NCBI GenBank assembly: GCA_963806395.1
Contig: CAWDYI010000017.1
Location: forward strand, 1-64,000
DNA length: 64,000 nt
Source of the DNA: DASSUW01 sp963806395
Lineage (GTDB): Bacteria > Actinomycetota > Thermoleophilia > Solirubrobacterales > Solirubrobacteraceae
Direction of reading: 5' to 3'
Below are positions 44,771 to 52,138 of this stretch, in pieces. Below the pieces are notes generated by a model. It saw nothing but the letters and a program-made list of their open reading frames with translations, was not told the DNA's origin and ran no database searches. Positions within the stretch are counted from its first letter, which is position 1. Every line of letters begins with the position of its first letter. The position numbers and the translations under genes were made by a program.

Positions 44771-46177
44771 CTAGCCGTCGCCCAGCGGCATGCCGGTGCG
44801 GACCGCGCGCACCAGCGCCGGCGCCGGGCGGTAGCGCTCCTCGCGGTACTCGTCGTGGAGCCCCGCGAGGACGCCGAGCACCGCCTCCGGGCCGATCTCC
44901 TCGCCCCACGCGAACGGCCCGCGCGGATGGTTGAGACCGAGCACCATTCCGGTGTCGATGTCAGCGGCCGAACCGGTGCCGTCGCCGAGCGCGAAGCACG
45001 CCTCGTTGACGAGCTGCGCCACGATCCGGCCGAGCACCAGCCCGGGGGCGTCACCCACGAGCTCGGCGCGCATCCCGAGCGAGGCGAAGAACACCTCCGC
45101 CGCGTCGACCGCGGCCGGCGCCGTCGTCGGCTGCGTGGTGAGCTCGACGATCCGGCCGAACGGCGGCAGCAGGTTGAAGCCGGCCGCCTCGCCGCCGGGA
45201 TCGAGCGCGGCCAGCGGCGCGCGGTCGCACGGGAGGATCCGGTGCCCGTCGACCTCCACGCCCGGCTCGTCGTCGCGTTCGACGTCCAAGCCGGCGCCCG
45301 CCGCCCACGCGCGCAGCGCGTCCGCCGCCCGGCCGTCGCCTCCGATCCGCACGAGCCCGCTCGCGCCGCCGGGCTCCGGCGGCTCGGGATCGGCGGGCCG
45401 GCCGGCGGGATACACGTACCAGCCCCGGCCGCTCTTGCGGCCCAGGCGCCCGGCCGCGACCAGCCGGGCGACGAGCGGCGACGGCCGCCAGCGCGGCTCA
45501 CCGAACGACTGCTCGAAGAACGAGCGCGAGACCGCGAGGCCGACGTCGAGCCCGACGAGGTCCATCAGCTCGAACGGGCCCATCCGGAAGCCGCCGGCCA
45601 TCCGGCAGATGCGATCGACCTGCTCGGGCGTGGCGATGCCCTCCTGCACGATCCGCATCGCCTCGAGCGCGAACGGGCGGTTGCAGCGGTTGACGAGGAA
45701 GCCGGGCCCGTCGGCGGCCTCGATCACGTGCTTGCCCATCGCCTCGCCGGCCTCGCGCGCCACGGCCAGCGCGTGCCGGCCGGAGTCGGCGCCGGAGACC
45801 ACCTCGACCAGGCGCATCCTCGCCGGCGGGTTGAAGAAGTGCATGCCCACCACGCGCTCCGGCTGCGGCAGCCCGGCGGCCAGCGCGGTCACGCTCAGCG
45901 AGGAGGTGTTGGTCGCCAGCACGCACTCGGGCTGGACCACCGCCGCCAGCCGCGCGAACAGCTGGCGCTTGAGCTCGAAGTCCTCCGGCGCCGCCTCGAT
46001 CACCAGCCCGCACTCGGCCAGCCGCGCGAGGTCGCCGACCGGCTCGGTACCGTCCGGCGCGCGCTCGAGCGCGCGCGGGTCGGGGTCGTAGAGCAGCGTG
46101 CGCAGGCTCGCCTCGACCGCGAGCGCGGCGATCCCCGCGCCCATCGTGCCCGCGCCCACGACACCGATCGGTCTCAC
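44771..46177 (-). CDS. 3-hydroxyacyl-CoA dehydrogenase
   Basis: The 468-aa protein has a GTG start overlapping the acyl-CoA dehydrogenase stop. The NAD-binding domain has IGVVGAGTMGAGIAALA and NTSSLSVTALA. The catalytic His is in MHFFNPPARMRLVEVV. Two C-terminal helical domains follow (GPFELMDLVGLDVGLAVS and NEACFALGDG...LNHPRGPFAWGE), so it is a duplicated form like PaaH/PaaC rather than short Hbd. It oxidises L-3-hydroxyacyl-CoA in beta-oxidation or aromatic acid breakdown. Confidence 0.92.
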   Translation of the reverse strand: MRPIGVVGAGTMGAGIAALAVEASLRTLLYDPDPRALERAPDGTEPVGDLARLAECGLVIEAAPEDFELKRQLFARLAAVVQPECVLATNTSSLSVTALAAGLPQPERVVGMHFFNPPARMRLVEVVSGADSGRHALAVAREAGEAMGKHVIEAADGPGFLVNRCNRPFALEAMRIVQEGIATPEQVDRICRMAGGFRMGPFELMDLVGLDVGLAVSRSFFEQSFGEPRWRPSPLVARLVAAGRLGRKSGRGWYVYPAGRPADPEPPEPGGASGLVRIGGDGRAADALRAWAAGAGLDVERDDEPGVEVDGHRILPCDRAPLAALDPGGEAAGFNLLPPFGRIVELTTQPTTAPAAVDAAEVFFASLGMRAELVGDAPGLVLGRIVAQLVNEACFALGDGTGSAADIDTGMVLGLNHPRGPFAWGEEIGPEAVLGVLAGLHDEYREERYRPAPALVRAVRTGMPLGDG

Positions 46178-47328
46178 GCCAGCGCGTTGATCCCGGTCTC
46201 TGCGCGACCGATGATCAGCTTCTGGATCTGGGACGTGCCCTCGTAGAGCGTCGTCACGCGCACGTCGCGGAAGTAGCGCTCGACCGGGTGGTCGTCGACG
46301 TAGCCGGACCCGCCGTGGACCTGGATCGCCAGGTGCGCGCAGTTCTGCGCCGCCTCGGTCGCGTACAGCTTCGCGATCGACGTCTCGGTCGTGCTCGGGC
46401 GTCCCGTGTCCTTCAGGTGGCCGGCGCGGTAGACGAGCAGGCGCGCGGCGTCGGTCTGCACGCGCATGTCGGCGATCATCGCCTGCACGAGCTGGAACGA
46501 GGCGATCGGCCGGCCGAACTGCTCGCGCTCCTTCGAGTACGAGACAGAGTGGTCGAGCGAGCCCTGGCACACGCCGACGCAGCCGGCGGCGACGGAGTAG
46601 CGGCCGGAGTCGAGCGCGCTCATCGCGATCTTGAAGCCCTCGCCGACCTCGCCCATCAGCGCGTCGTCCGAGACCTCGACGTCGTCGAGCGCGATCGACG
46701 CGGTGTCGGACCCGTGCAGGCCCATCTTGCCGTGGATCTCCTGGGTCGAGAAGCCGGAGGCGTCGGTCGGGACGAGGAAGCACGCGAGCCCGCGGTGCTT
46801 CTTCTCCGGGTCGGTCTGGGCGAAGATCATCGCGACCTTGGCGTGGTTCCCGAGCGAGATCCACATCTTCGCGCCGTTGAGTAACCACCCAGCGTCCGTC
46901 TTGCGCGCGCGCGTTTTTTGGTTACCGGCGTCCGAGCCGGTGTCGGGCTCGGTCAGCCCGAAGCAGCCGAGCCACTCGCCCGAGCACAGCTTCGGCAGGT
47001 AGTGCTGCTTCTGCTCCTCGGTGCCCCAGCGCAGGATCGACGAGCACACCAGCGAGGTCTGGACGGAGATCACCGTCCGCATCGCCGAGTCGTGCCGGCC
47101 GATCTCCTCGACGACGATCGCGTACGTGATGTAGTCGAGCCCGGCGCCGCCGTACTCCTGCGGCACGATCGCCCCGAGGTAGCCCTGGGCGGCGATCATG
47201 CCCACGAGCTCGGTGTCGAAGTGGTGGTTGCGGTCGTTCTCCCGCGCCCGCTCGGCAAGTTCGCGCGCGGCGAAGTCGCGAGCCGTGTCGCGGATCAGTT
47301 GCTGCTCGTCAGAGAGGTCGAAGTCCAT
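46174..47328 (-). CDS. Acyl-CoA dehydrogenase
   Basis: The 384-aa flavoprotein has the start FDLSDEQQLIRDTARDFA. FAD and substrate segments are FGLTEPDTGSD and WISLGNHA. The catalytic Glu is in TTLYEGTSQIQ near the C-terminus, the position of short/medium-chain enzymes. The ATG at 47328 is favoured by the family start. It is translationally coupled to the 3-hydroxyacyl-CoA dehydrogenase, a beta-oxidation pair. Confidence 0.94.
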   Translation of the reverse strand: MDFDLSDEQQLIRDTARDFAARELAERARENDRNHHFDTELVGMIAAQGYLGAIVPQEYGGAGLDYITYAIVVEEIGRHDSAMRTVISVQTSLVCSSILRWGTEEQKQHYLPKLCSGEWLGCFGLTEPDTGSDAGNQKTRARKTDAGWLLNGAKMWISLGNHAKVAMIFAQTDPEKKHRGLACFLVPTDASGFSTQEIHGKMGLHGSDTASIALDDVEVSDDALMGEVGEGFKIAMSALDSGRYSVAAGCVGVCQGSLDHSVSYSKEREQFGRPIASFQLVQAMIADMRVQTDAARLLVYRAGHLKDTGRPSTTETSIAKLYATEAAQNCAHLAIQVHGGSGYVDDHPVERYFRDVRVTTLYEGTSQIQKLIIGRAETGINALA

Positions 47329-47371
47329 GGCCCTGACGCTAGCTGACGAAGGGGGCTTAGAGTGCGCGGCG

Positions 47372-47659
47372 ATGGGCAACGCGTTCACCGTCGTGTTCGG
47401 GGGCCTGCTGGCGTTCTTCGTCATCACGGTGCTGCTGCTCGGCCTGTTCTCTAAGCGCTCGACGCGCGACATCCTCGACTGGAAGCCGACGCGGTCGCCG
47501 GAGGCCGAGGCCCAGAACGAGATCGACGACGTCGCCCAGATGATCCAGGCGCAGAACGAGCTCAGGCGCCGGCGCGGCGCACCGGAGATCACCGCGCAGG
47601 AGATCGAGGAACGCGTCCGTGACGATCGCGAGCAGTTGCGGCGGTGGCGCGAGTCCTGA
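47372..47659 (+). CDS. Small membrane-anchored coiled-coil protein
   Basis: The 95-aa protein has one membrane helix (about 5-27, FTVVFGGLLAFFVITVLLLGLF), quoted only in part, and a charged cytosolic tail. The tail is rich in Glu, Arg and Gln with heptad-like spacing (EIDDVAQMIQAQNELRRRRG, IEERVRDDREQLRRW). No motif of known enzymes. It overlaps the next gene by 16 bp. It is a conserved-looking type in this class but without a known role. Confidence 0.65.
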   Translation: MGNAFTVVFGGLLAFFVITVLLLGLFSKRSTRDILDWKPTRSPEAEAQNEIDDVAQMIQAQNELRRRRGAPEITAQEIEERVRDDREQLRRWRES

Positions 47660-48078
47660 TCGTGGCGTGCGGCTGCCGCGGGCAGGCGCTCGCCCGCGAG
47701 CTCTCCGCCGCCGGTCACGCGGTGCGCGGCACGACCCGCGATCCGGCGCGCGCACCCGCGATCGCAGCCGCGGGTGCCGAGCCGTACGTCGGCGACCCGG
47801 ACCGGATCGGCACGCTGATGGGCGCGCTCGCCGGCGTCACCGTGGTGTGCTGGCTGCTGGGCACGGTCCCGATCGCGGAGTTGCACGGCGGCCGCCTGCG
47901 GATGCTGTTCGAGAAGCTGGTCGACACGCCGGTGCGCGGGGTCGTCTACGAGGCCGCGCGGCCGGAGGGCGAGGCGATCGCGAGCGACGCCTCCGAGCGC
48001 TGGCGGATCCCGGTCGAGGTGATCGAGCCCGGCGCCGACGTAAGGGCTGCAGTGGACCGGCTGCTTGGGTTAGGATGA
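47644..48078 (+). CDS. Short NAD(P)-binding Rossmann protein
   Basis: The 144-aa protein has GTG start. The N-terminus (ARVLIVACGCRGQALARELS) is a Rossmann fold with G-x-G-x-x-G spacing, then GTTRDPARA as in SDR/NAD-binding proteins. The protein stops at about half the length of a full SDR, and the YxxxK region is missing. Either it is a stand-alone binding domain or a shortened epimerase. Translationally coupled to the membrane coiled-coil protein. Confidence 0.65.
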   Translation: MARVLIVACGCRGQALARELSAAGHAVRGTTRDPARAPAIAAAGAEPYVGDPDRIGTLMGALAGVTVVCWLLGTVPIAELHGGRLRMLFEKLVDTPVRGVVYEAARPEGEAIASDASERWRIPVEVIEPGADVRAAVDRLLGLG

Positions 48079-48118
48079 GCAAAACCCGTAAAACAGGTAG
48101 GGATTAGGAGGACCAACC

Positions 48119-48958
48119 GTGGCCGACTACGCCAATGACGTGCTCGTCGACACAAAGTGGGTTCAGGATCACCTGGACGATCCGAGCGTCCGCATCGTCG
48201 AGGTCGACGAGAACCCCGCGCTCTACGCCGAGGCGCACATCCCGGGCGCGATCGGGTTCGACTGGAAGAAGGACCTCCAGGACCAGGTCAAGCGCGACTT
48301 CCTCGGGCCCGAGGAGTTCGGCGAGCTGTTCGGCTCGCGCGGGATCTCCAACGAGCACACGATCGTGCTCTACGGCGATCGCAACAACTGGTTCGCCGCG
48401 TACACGTACTGGTACCTGAAGTACTACGGCCACGACGCCGTCAAGCTCGTCAACGGCCCGCGTGAGAAGTGGATCGCCGAGGACCGCCCGACCACCACCG
48501 AGGTCCCGGACCACGGGTCCGCCAGCTTCACGGCCAAGGCGGGCGACGACGCGATCCGCGCCAAGCGCGACGAGGTCCTCGAGGCGCTCGACGCCGCGAC
48601 GAAGCTGGTCGACGTCCGCTCGCCGCAGGAGTACTCGGGCGAGCTGATCGCGATGCCGGGCTACGAGCAGGAGGGCGCGCAGCGCGCCGGCCACATCCCG
48701 GGCGCGGCGTCCGTGCCGTGGGCGCAGGCGGTGCGCGAGGACGGCACGTTCAAGTCGGCCGAGGAGCTGAGCGAGCTGTACGGCGCCAAGGGCGTCACCA
48801 ACGGCGACTCGATCATCGCCTACTGCCGGATCGGCGAGCGCTCCGCGCACACCTGGTTCGTGCTGCACGAGCTGCTCGGCAAGCCGGACGTCAAGAACTA
48901 CGACGGCTCGTGGACCGAGTGGGGCAACATGGTCAACGTGCCGATCGAGAAGGCGTAG
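48119..48958 (+). CDS. sseA: Thiosulfate/mercaptopyruvate sulfurtransferase (two rhodanese domains)
   Basis: The 279-aa protein has an inactive N-terminal rhodanese domain (about 8-125) and an active C-terminal one (145-278). The catalytic Cys236 is in AYCRIGERS, the CRxGxR loop of thiosulfate-type sulfurtransferases. The interdomain spelling KLVNGPREKWIAED matches CysA/SseA of actinobacteria. GTG start 8 bp after TAGGAGGACC. Its 3' end overlaps the convergent NUDIX gene by 26 bp. Confidence 0.92.
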   Translation: MADYANDVLVDTKWVQDHLDDPSVRIVEVDENPALYAEAHIPGAIGFDWKKDLQDQVKRDFLGPEEFGELFGSRGISNEHTIVLYGDRNNWFAAYTYWYLKYYGHDAVKLVNGPREKWIAEDRPTTTEVPDHGSASFTAKAGDDAIRAKRDEVLEALDAATKLVDVRSPQEYSGELIAMPGYEQEGAQRAGHIPGAASVPWAQAVREDGTFKSAEELSELYGAKGVTNGDSIIAYCRIGERSAHTWFVLHELLGKPDVKNYDGSWTEWGNMVNVPIEKA

Positions 48959-49460
48959 CTTCGTCGAGACGGCCTAGCAGCTCTCCGAGTATGCGGGCGG
49001 TCGCCCCCCAGATCAGGTGGCCGCCCGCTTCGTAGGTCGGCGTGCGGAAGGGGATGCCCCTCCGCACGAGCCGGCGCTCGCCGTAGCCGGCGCGGAGCTC
49101 GTCCAGGTTGAGCTCCATCACCTCGGCCACCTCGGTGTCCTGGGGCACCCAGACGAAGCCGTGGTCGATCAGCCCGACGAACGGATAGATCGCGTAGTTG
49201 GTGACGAAGGTCGGCGTCGGCGGCAGCGCGCCGAGCACGTCGACGTCGCCCGGCGGCAGCCCGACCTCCTCGTGCGCCTCGCGCAGCGCCGTGTCGAGCA
49301 GCGCCTCGTCAGGGTCGCGCCGGCCGCCCGGGAACGAGACCTCGCCGGGATGGCGGCGCAGGTCGTGCCGGCGGCGGGTGAAGACGGCGTGGAGTGCGCC
49401 GCCCGAGTCCTCGAACAGCGGCACGAGGACGGCCGCGTCCTTGCCGCCGTGGACGTCCAT
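48933..49460 (-). CDS. NUDIX hydrolase, CoA pyrophosphatase-like
   Basis: The protein is about 175 aa with ATG 49460. The NUDIX box is GGRRDPDEALLDTALREAHEEVGL (positions about 45-68; key Gly, Glu and REAHEE). The CoA-family motif VFTRRRHDLRRHPGEVSFPG precedes it. Homologues often begin about 20 residues earlier; that stretch is open (ELAAVLLEP) but has no ATG/GTG, so a rare start is possible. It cleaves CoA or its oxidised forms to 4'-phosphopantetheine. Confidence 0.85.
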   Translation of the reverse strand: MDVHGGKDAAVLVPLFEDSGGALHAVFTRRRHDLRRHPGEVSFPGGRRDPDEALLDTALREAHEEVGLPPGDVDVLGALPPTPTFVTNYAIYPFVGLIDHGFVWVPQDTEVAEVMELNLDELRAGYGERRLVRRGIPFRTPTYEAGGHLIWGATARILGELLGRLDEATPSRSAR

Positions 49461-49513
49461 GGCCGCTGCCTGTTGCGGCTCGAGCAGTACGGCCGCGAGC
49501 TCCCCGGCGGTAC

Positions 49514-49945
49514 TCAGGCGAGCTCGACCCGCTCGTCGAACGCGACCTCGCCCTCGAGCGTGCGGTGCACCGGGCACTTGGCCGCGATCACCTGCAGCCG
49601 CTCGATCTGCTCCTCGTCGAGGTGCGCGGGCATCTTGAAGACCAGGTCGAAGCGCGTCGGGCAGCCGCGCTCGGCGGGCGTGTAGCGGCAGTCGACCGCG
49701 AGGCCGCTGACGTCCCAGCCCTTGCGCTGCGCGTACATCTCCATCGTCACGGCCGTGCACGACGCCAGCGCGGCCGCCAGCAGCTCCTGCGGGCTCGGGC
49801 CGAGGCCGTCGCCGCCGGACTCGACCGGCTCGTCGACCGTGACCGAGTGATTGCCGACCTTGACGTCGTGCGTGAGCTTCTCGCGCTGCCGGGCGACCGC
49901 CCGCATCGCGCCGGTCCCGCTGCCGCTTTTATTCAGGAGAGCCAT
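49514..49945 (-). CDS. OsmC/Ohr-family peroxidase-like protein
   Basis: The 143-aa protein has two conserved cysteines, Cys63 (ALASCTAVTMEMYA) and Cys124 (AAKCPVHRTL), of the OsmC branch that reduces organic hydroperoxides. SGGDGLGPSPQELLAAAL is the usual segment before the first Cys. ATG overlaps the stop of the DUF1015 gene (TGATG). Confidence 0.9.
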   Translation of the reverse strand: MALLNKSGSGTGAMRAVARQREKLTHDVKVGNHSVTVDEPVESGGDGLGPSPQELLAAALASCTAVTMEMYAQRKGWDVSGLAVDCRYTPAERGCPTRFDLVFKMPAHLDEEQIERLQVIAAKCPVHRTLEGEVAFDERVELA

Positions 49946-51189
49946 CAGTCGTCCAAGGGATTGAACACCATGCCGGTGAGCACTTTAGGAAAGAAGTACG
50001 TGCTCTTGGGGGGCATGCTCTCGCCGGTGGCCGCGACATCGCGGACCTGGGACACCGGCGTGCTGCGCATGAAGAACGCCGCATCGGCCGCGCCGGACTC
50101 GACGCGCTCGCGCGCCTGGGCGGTGTCGCGCGCGTAATCGAGCCCGTTCAGGTGCGAGATGTCGTCCTCGCTCATGCCGAGCGCACCCTCGAGCACGACC
50201 GCCTCCAGCACCGCTGTGTCGAGTGCGCGGTAGGGCTCGGGCTTGTCCGGGAGCGCCGCCGCGGCGATCGCCGGGTCGCGCAGCGTCAGCATCAGGGGGC
50301 GGCGGTGGTGGGCGTCGAGATAGCCCATCCGGACCGGACCGTCGCCGGTCGGCTCGAGCTGCTCCGGGGCGACCTCGGCGATCTCGAAGTCGCGCTGGAT
50401 CGTGGCGCGCAGGGACTCGCGCCGGTCACCATCCAGACCCGTGAGCAGGCGATGCGTGGGGAAGACGGTGAGCCCGGGGTCCTGGAGCGCTACCAGGCAC
50501 ATGAGCACGTGCCCGGCGCCGCCCTCGGCATGGAACACGCGCGCGGTCTCGTACCGGTGGTGCCCGTCGGCGATCAACAGCTCGGCGCCCGCGAGCGCCG
50601 CATGCACCGCCGCGGCGGCCGCCGGGTCCGCGACGCGCCACAGCCGGTGGACGGTGCCGTCCTCGTCGGTCACCTCGCCCCAGGGCGCCTGCTCGGTGTG
50701 CGGGGCGAGCGCGCCCCACGCCGCCCCGGCGGGGTCGTCGTAGAGCGAGAAGATCGGGGAGAGGTTCGCGTTCGTGGCCCGTGTCAGGCGGAGCCGATCC
50801 TCCTTCGGACCCGGATGCGTGCGCTCGTGCGGGCGGATCCGGCCGGGGCCGTAGTCCTCTACACGCACGCGCGCGAAGAACCCGCGGCGCGTGCGGCGGC
50901 GCCCGTCCGGTCCCGTGTAGTCCTGCGCGAGCGCCCACAGCGCGGGCTCGTCGTCGCGCACGAGCACGCCGTCCCGCCGCCAGCTCTCGAACACCGCGGC
51001 GGCATGCGCGTAGGGGTTGCCGTCGGACTGCGGGAGGTCGATCTCGACGACGTTGTGCGGCGAGCGGGCGAGCAGCGCGCCCCGCTGGCCGGCGTCGATG
51101 ACGTCGTACGGGGGCGCGGCGACGGCCTGCAGGCCGCCGACGCGGTCGCGGTCGTAGTGCAGTGCGCGGAAGGGCTGGACGTCGGCCAT
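49945..51189 (-). CDS. DUF1015 family protein
   Basis: The 414-aa cytosolic protein has the signature blocks of DUF1015: VAAPPYDVIDAGQRGALLAR, SPHNVVEIDLPQ, RPHERTHPGPKEDRL, LLIADGHHRYETAR and a C-terminal SMPPKSTYFFPKVLTG. The family occurs widely in anaerobes and actinobacteria; some members are called 'DUF1015, SerC-type' and its function is not established. Upstream of OsmC on the same strand and probably cotranscribed. Confidence 0.88.
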   Translation of the reverse strand: MADVQPFRALHYDRDRVGGLQAVAAPPYDVIDAGQRGALLARSPHNVVEIDLPQSDGNPYAHAAAVFESWRRDGVLVRDDEPALWALAQDYTGPDGRRRTRRGFFARVRVEDYGPGRIRPHERTHPGPKEDRLRLTRATNANLSPIFSLYDDPAGAAWGALAPHTEQAPWGEVTDEDGTVHRLWRVADPAAAAAVHAALAGAELLIADGHHRYETARVFHAEGGAGHVLMCLVALQDPGLTVFPTHRLLTGLDGDRRESLRATIQRDFEIAEVAPEQLEPTGDGPVRMGYLDAHHRRPLMLTLRDPAIAAAALPDKPEPYRALDTAVLEAVVLEGALGMSEDDISHLNGLDYARDTAQARERVESGAADAAFFMRSTPVSQVRDVAATGESMPPKSTYFFPKVLTGMVFNPLDD

Positions 51190-51202
51190 AGGGCCGACGA
51201 GG

Positions 51203-51781
51203 CTAGCGCCGGACGCCGAAGTCCACGGTGTAGGTCGCCCCGTCCGTGTCCGAGACGGGCACGCCGAGCACGACGCCGACACCGAGATCACGGTAGGCGC
51301 GCTTGAGGATGTTCGCGCGGTGACCGGGCGAGTCCATCCACGACTGGATGGCGCCGCGAGGCGTGGACAGCGAGCCCGTGCCCCAGGCGAGGTTCTCGCC
51401 CAGCACCCAGCCCTGGTCCTCGCGGACGTAACGGGCGCGCAGGATGCGCTCCACCATCGTCCGGCCCTCGGGCGTGGTGTGCTCGAAGAACGAGTCGGCG
51501 ACCATGCTGCGCGAGTGACCGACGGCCGCGCGGCGCAGCCGGGCGGCGTGGCGCAGGTTGGAGAGGCCCTTCTCGTCGCGGATCTGGTTGTGAAGGCAGA
51601 CGATCGCGGCGCGGATGCGCGGAAGGTTGTCGGCGGCCGGCTCGAGGTCGGCGTCGGCGCACTGCTGTGCGGCGCGAGCAACGACGGAGGCAGGCTTCGC
51701 GCTCGCCTCGGCGACGGCGGTCGCAGGCGCGAGCACCGCCAGCGCGGCGAATGCGATGAAGAAGATGCGGATCTTGGACAC
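51203..51781 (-). CDS. Secreted CAP-domain (SCP/PR1-like) protein
   Basis: The 192-aa protein has a signal peptide (IRIFFIAFAALAVLAPATAVA) and CAP domain blocks LHNQIRDEKGL, HSRSMVADSFFEHTTPEG, GENLAWGTG and SWMDSPGHRANIL. GTG at 51781 is chosen because AAGGAGGG lies six bases upstream; the longer frame is less plausible. CAP proteins are extracellular; bacterial ones are little characterised and may bind lipids or act as peptidases. Confidence 0.88.
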   Translation of the reverse strand: MSKIRIFFIAFAALAVLAPATAVAEASAKPASVVARAAQQCADADLEPAADNLPRIRAAIVCLHNQIRDEKGLSNLRHAARLRRAAVGHSRSMVADSFFEHTTPEGRTMVERILRARYVREDQGWVLGENLAWGTGSLSTPRGAIQSWMDSPGHRANILKRAYRDLGVGVVLGVPVSDTDGATYTVDFGVRR

Positions 51782-51968
51782 GGCCGTTCCCTCCTTGGAA
51801 CGCTGCTTCGGGTTACGGTCCGCCCGAACCCGAAAGCCGTGCACTTTCCCTCGGCGGCCCGGCTGGCTCAGAGAGCTCCGTGGCTTTGCGTCCCACTCTC
51901 ACGAGCGGTTTGCCTTTATCGGGGAGGCGGATCCTTCACGTCTGTAGTCGGCCGTGCCCCGAGGCCCC

Positions 51969-51999
51969 TTGAGTCGTCCGTTCGTCCGGCTGCCATACT
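51969..51999 (+). promoter_or_regulatory. Candidate promoter for tRNA-Pro
   Basis: TTGAGT (51969-51974) and CATACT (51994-51999) are separated by 19 bases and end nine bases before the mature tRNA. The spacer is a little long and both boxes imperfect, but location fits a short tRNA leader. Confidence 0.4.
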
Positions 52000-52007
52000 C
52001 GCGCGAC

Positions 52008-52082
52008 CGGGGCGTAGCTCAGTCTGGTAGAGCGCCGCGTTTGGGTCGCGGAGGTCCGCCGGTTCGAATCCGGCCGCCCCGA
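52008..52082 (+). tRNA. tRNA-Pro (anticodon UGG)
   Basis: The cloverleaf folds by eye. The acceptor stem is CGGGGCG/CGCCCCG with discriminator A at 52082. The D arm is GCTC-AGTCTGGTA-GAGC. The anticodon stem is CCGCG/CGCGG with loop TTTGGGT, giving anticodon TGG at 52042-52044. The T arm is GCCGG-TTCGAAT-CCGGC. CCA is not encoded. TGG reads proline codons. 57 bp upstream of a repeat-protein gene. No integrase or repeat lies at its 3' end. Confidence 0.95.
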
Positions 52083-52138
52083 CTGTGGACCGGGAGTTCT
52101 CCGGTGCGATGCCCGCTCAGGCGCGTTAGCGTTGGGCG

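Noticed and set aside
43916..46246. 776-codon plus-strand frame over the subtilase and hydroxyacyl-CoA dehydrogenase genes
   Set aside because: Crosses two well-supported genes and reads as a His/Arg/Ala-rich string.
52008..52082. tRNA-Pro as an integration site
   Set aside because: No integrase, no direct repeat of the tRNA 3' end and no mobile genes nearby.
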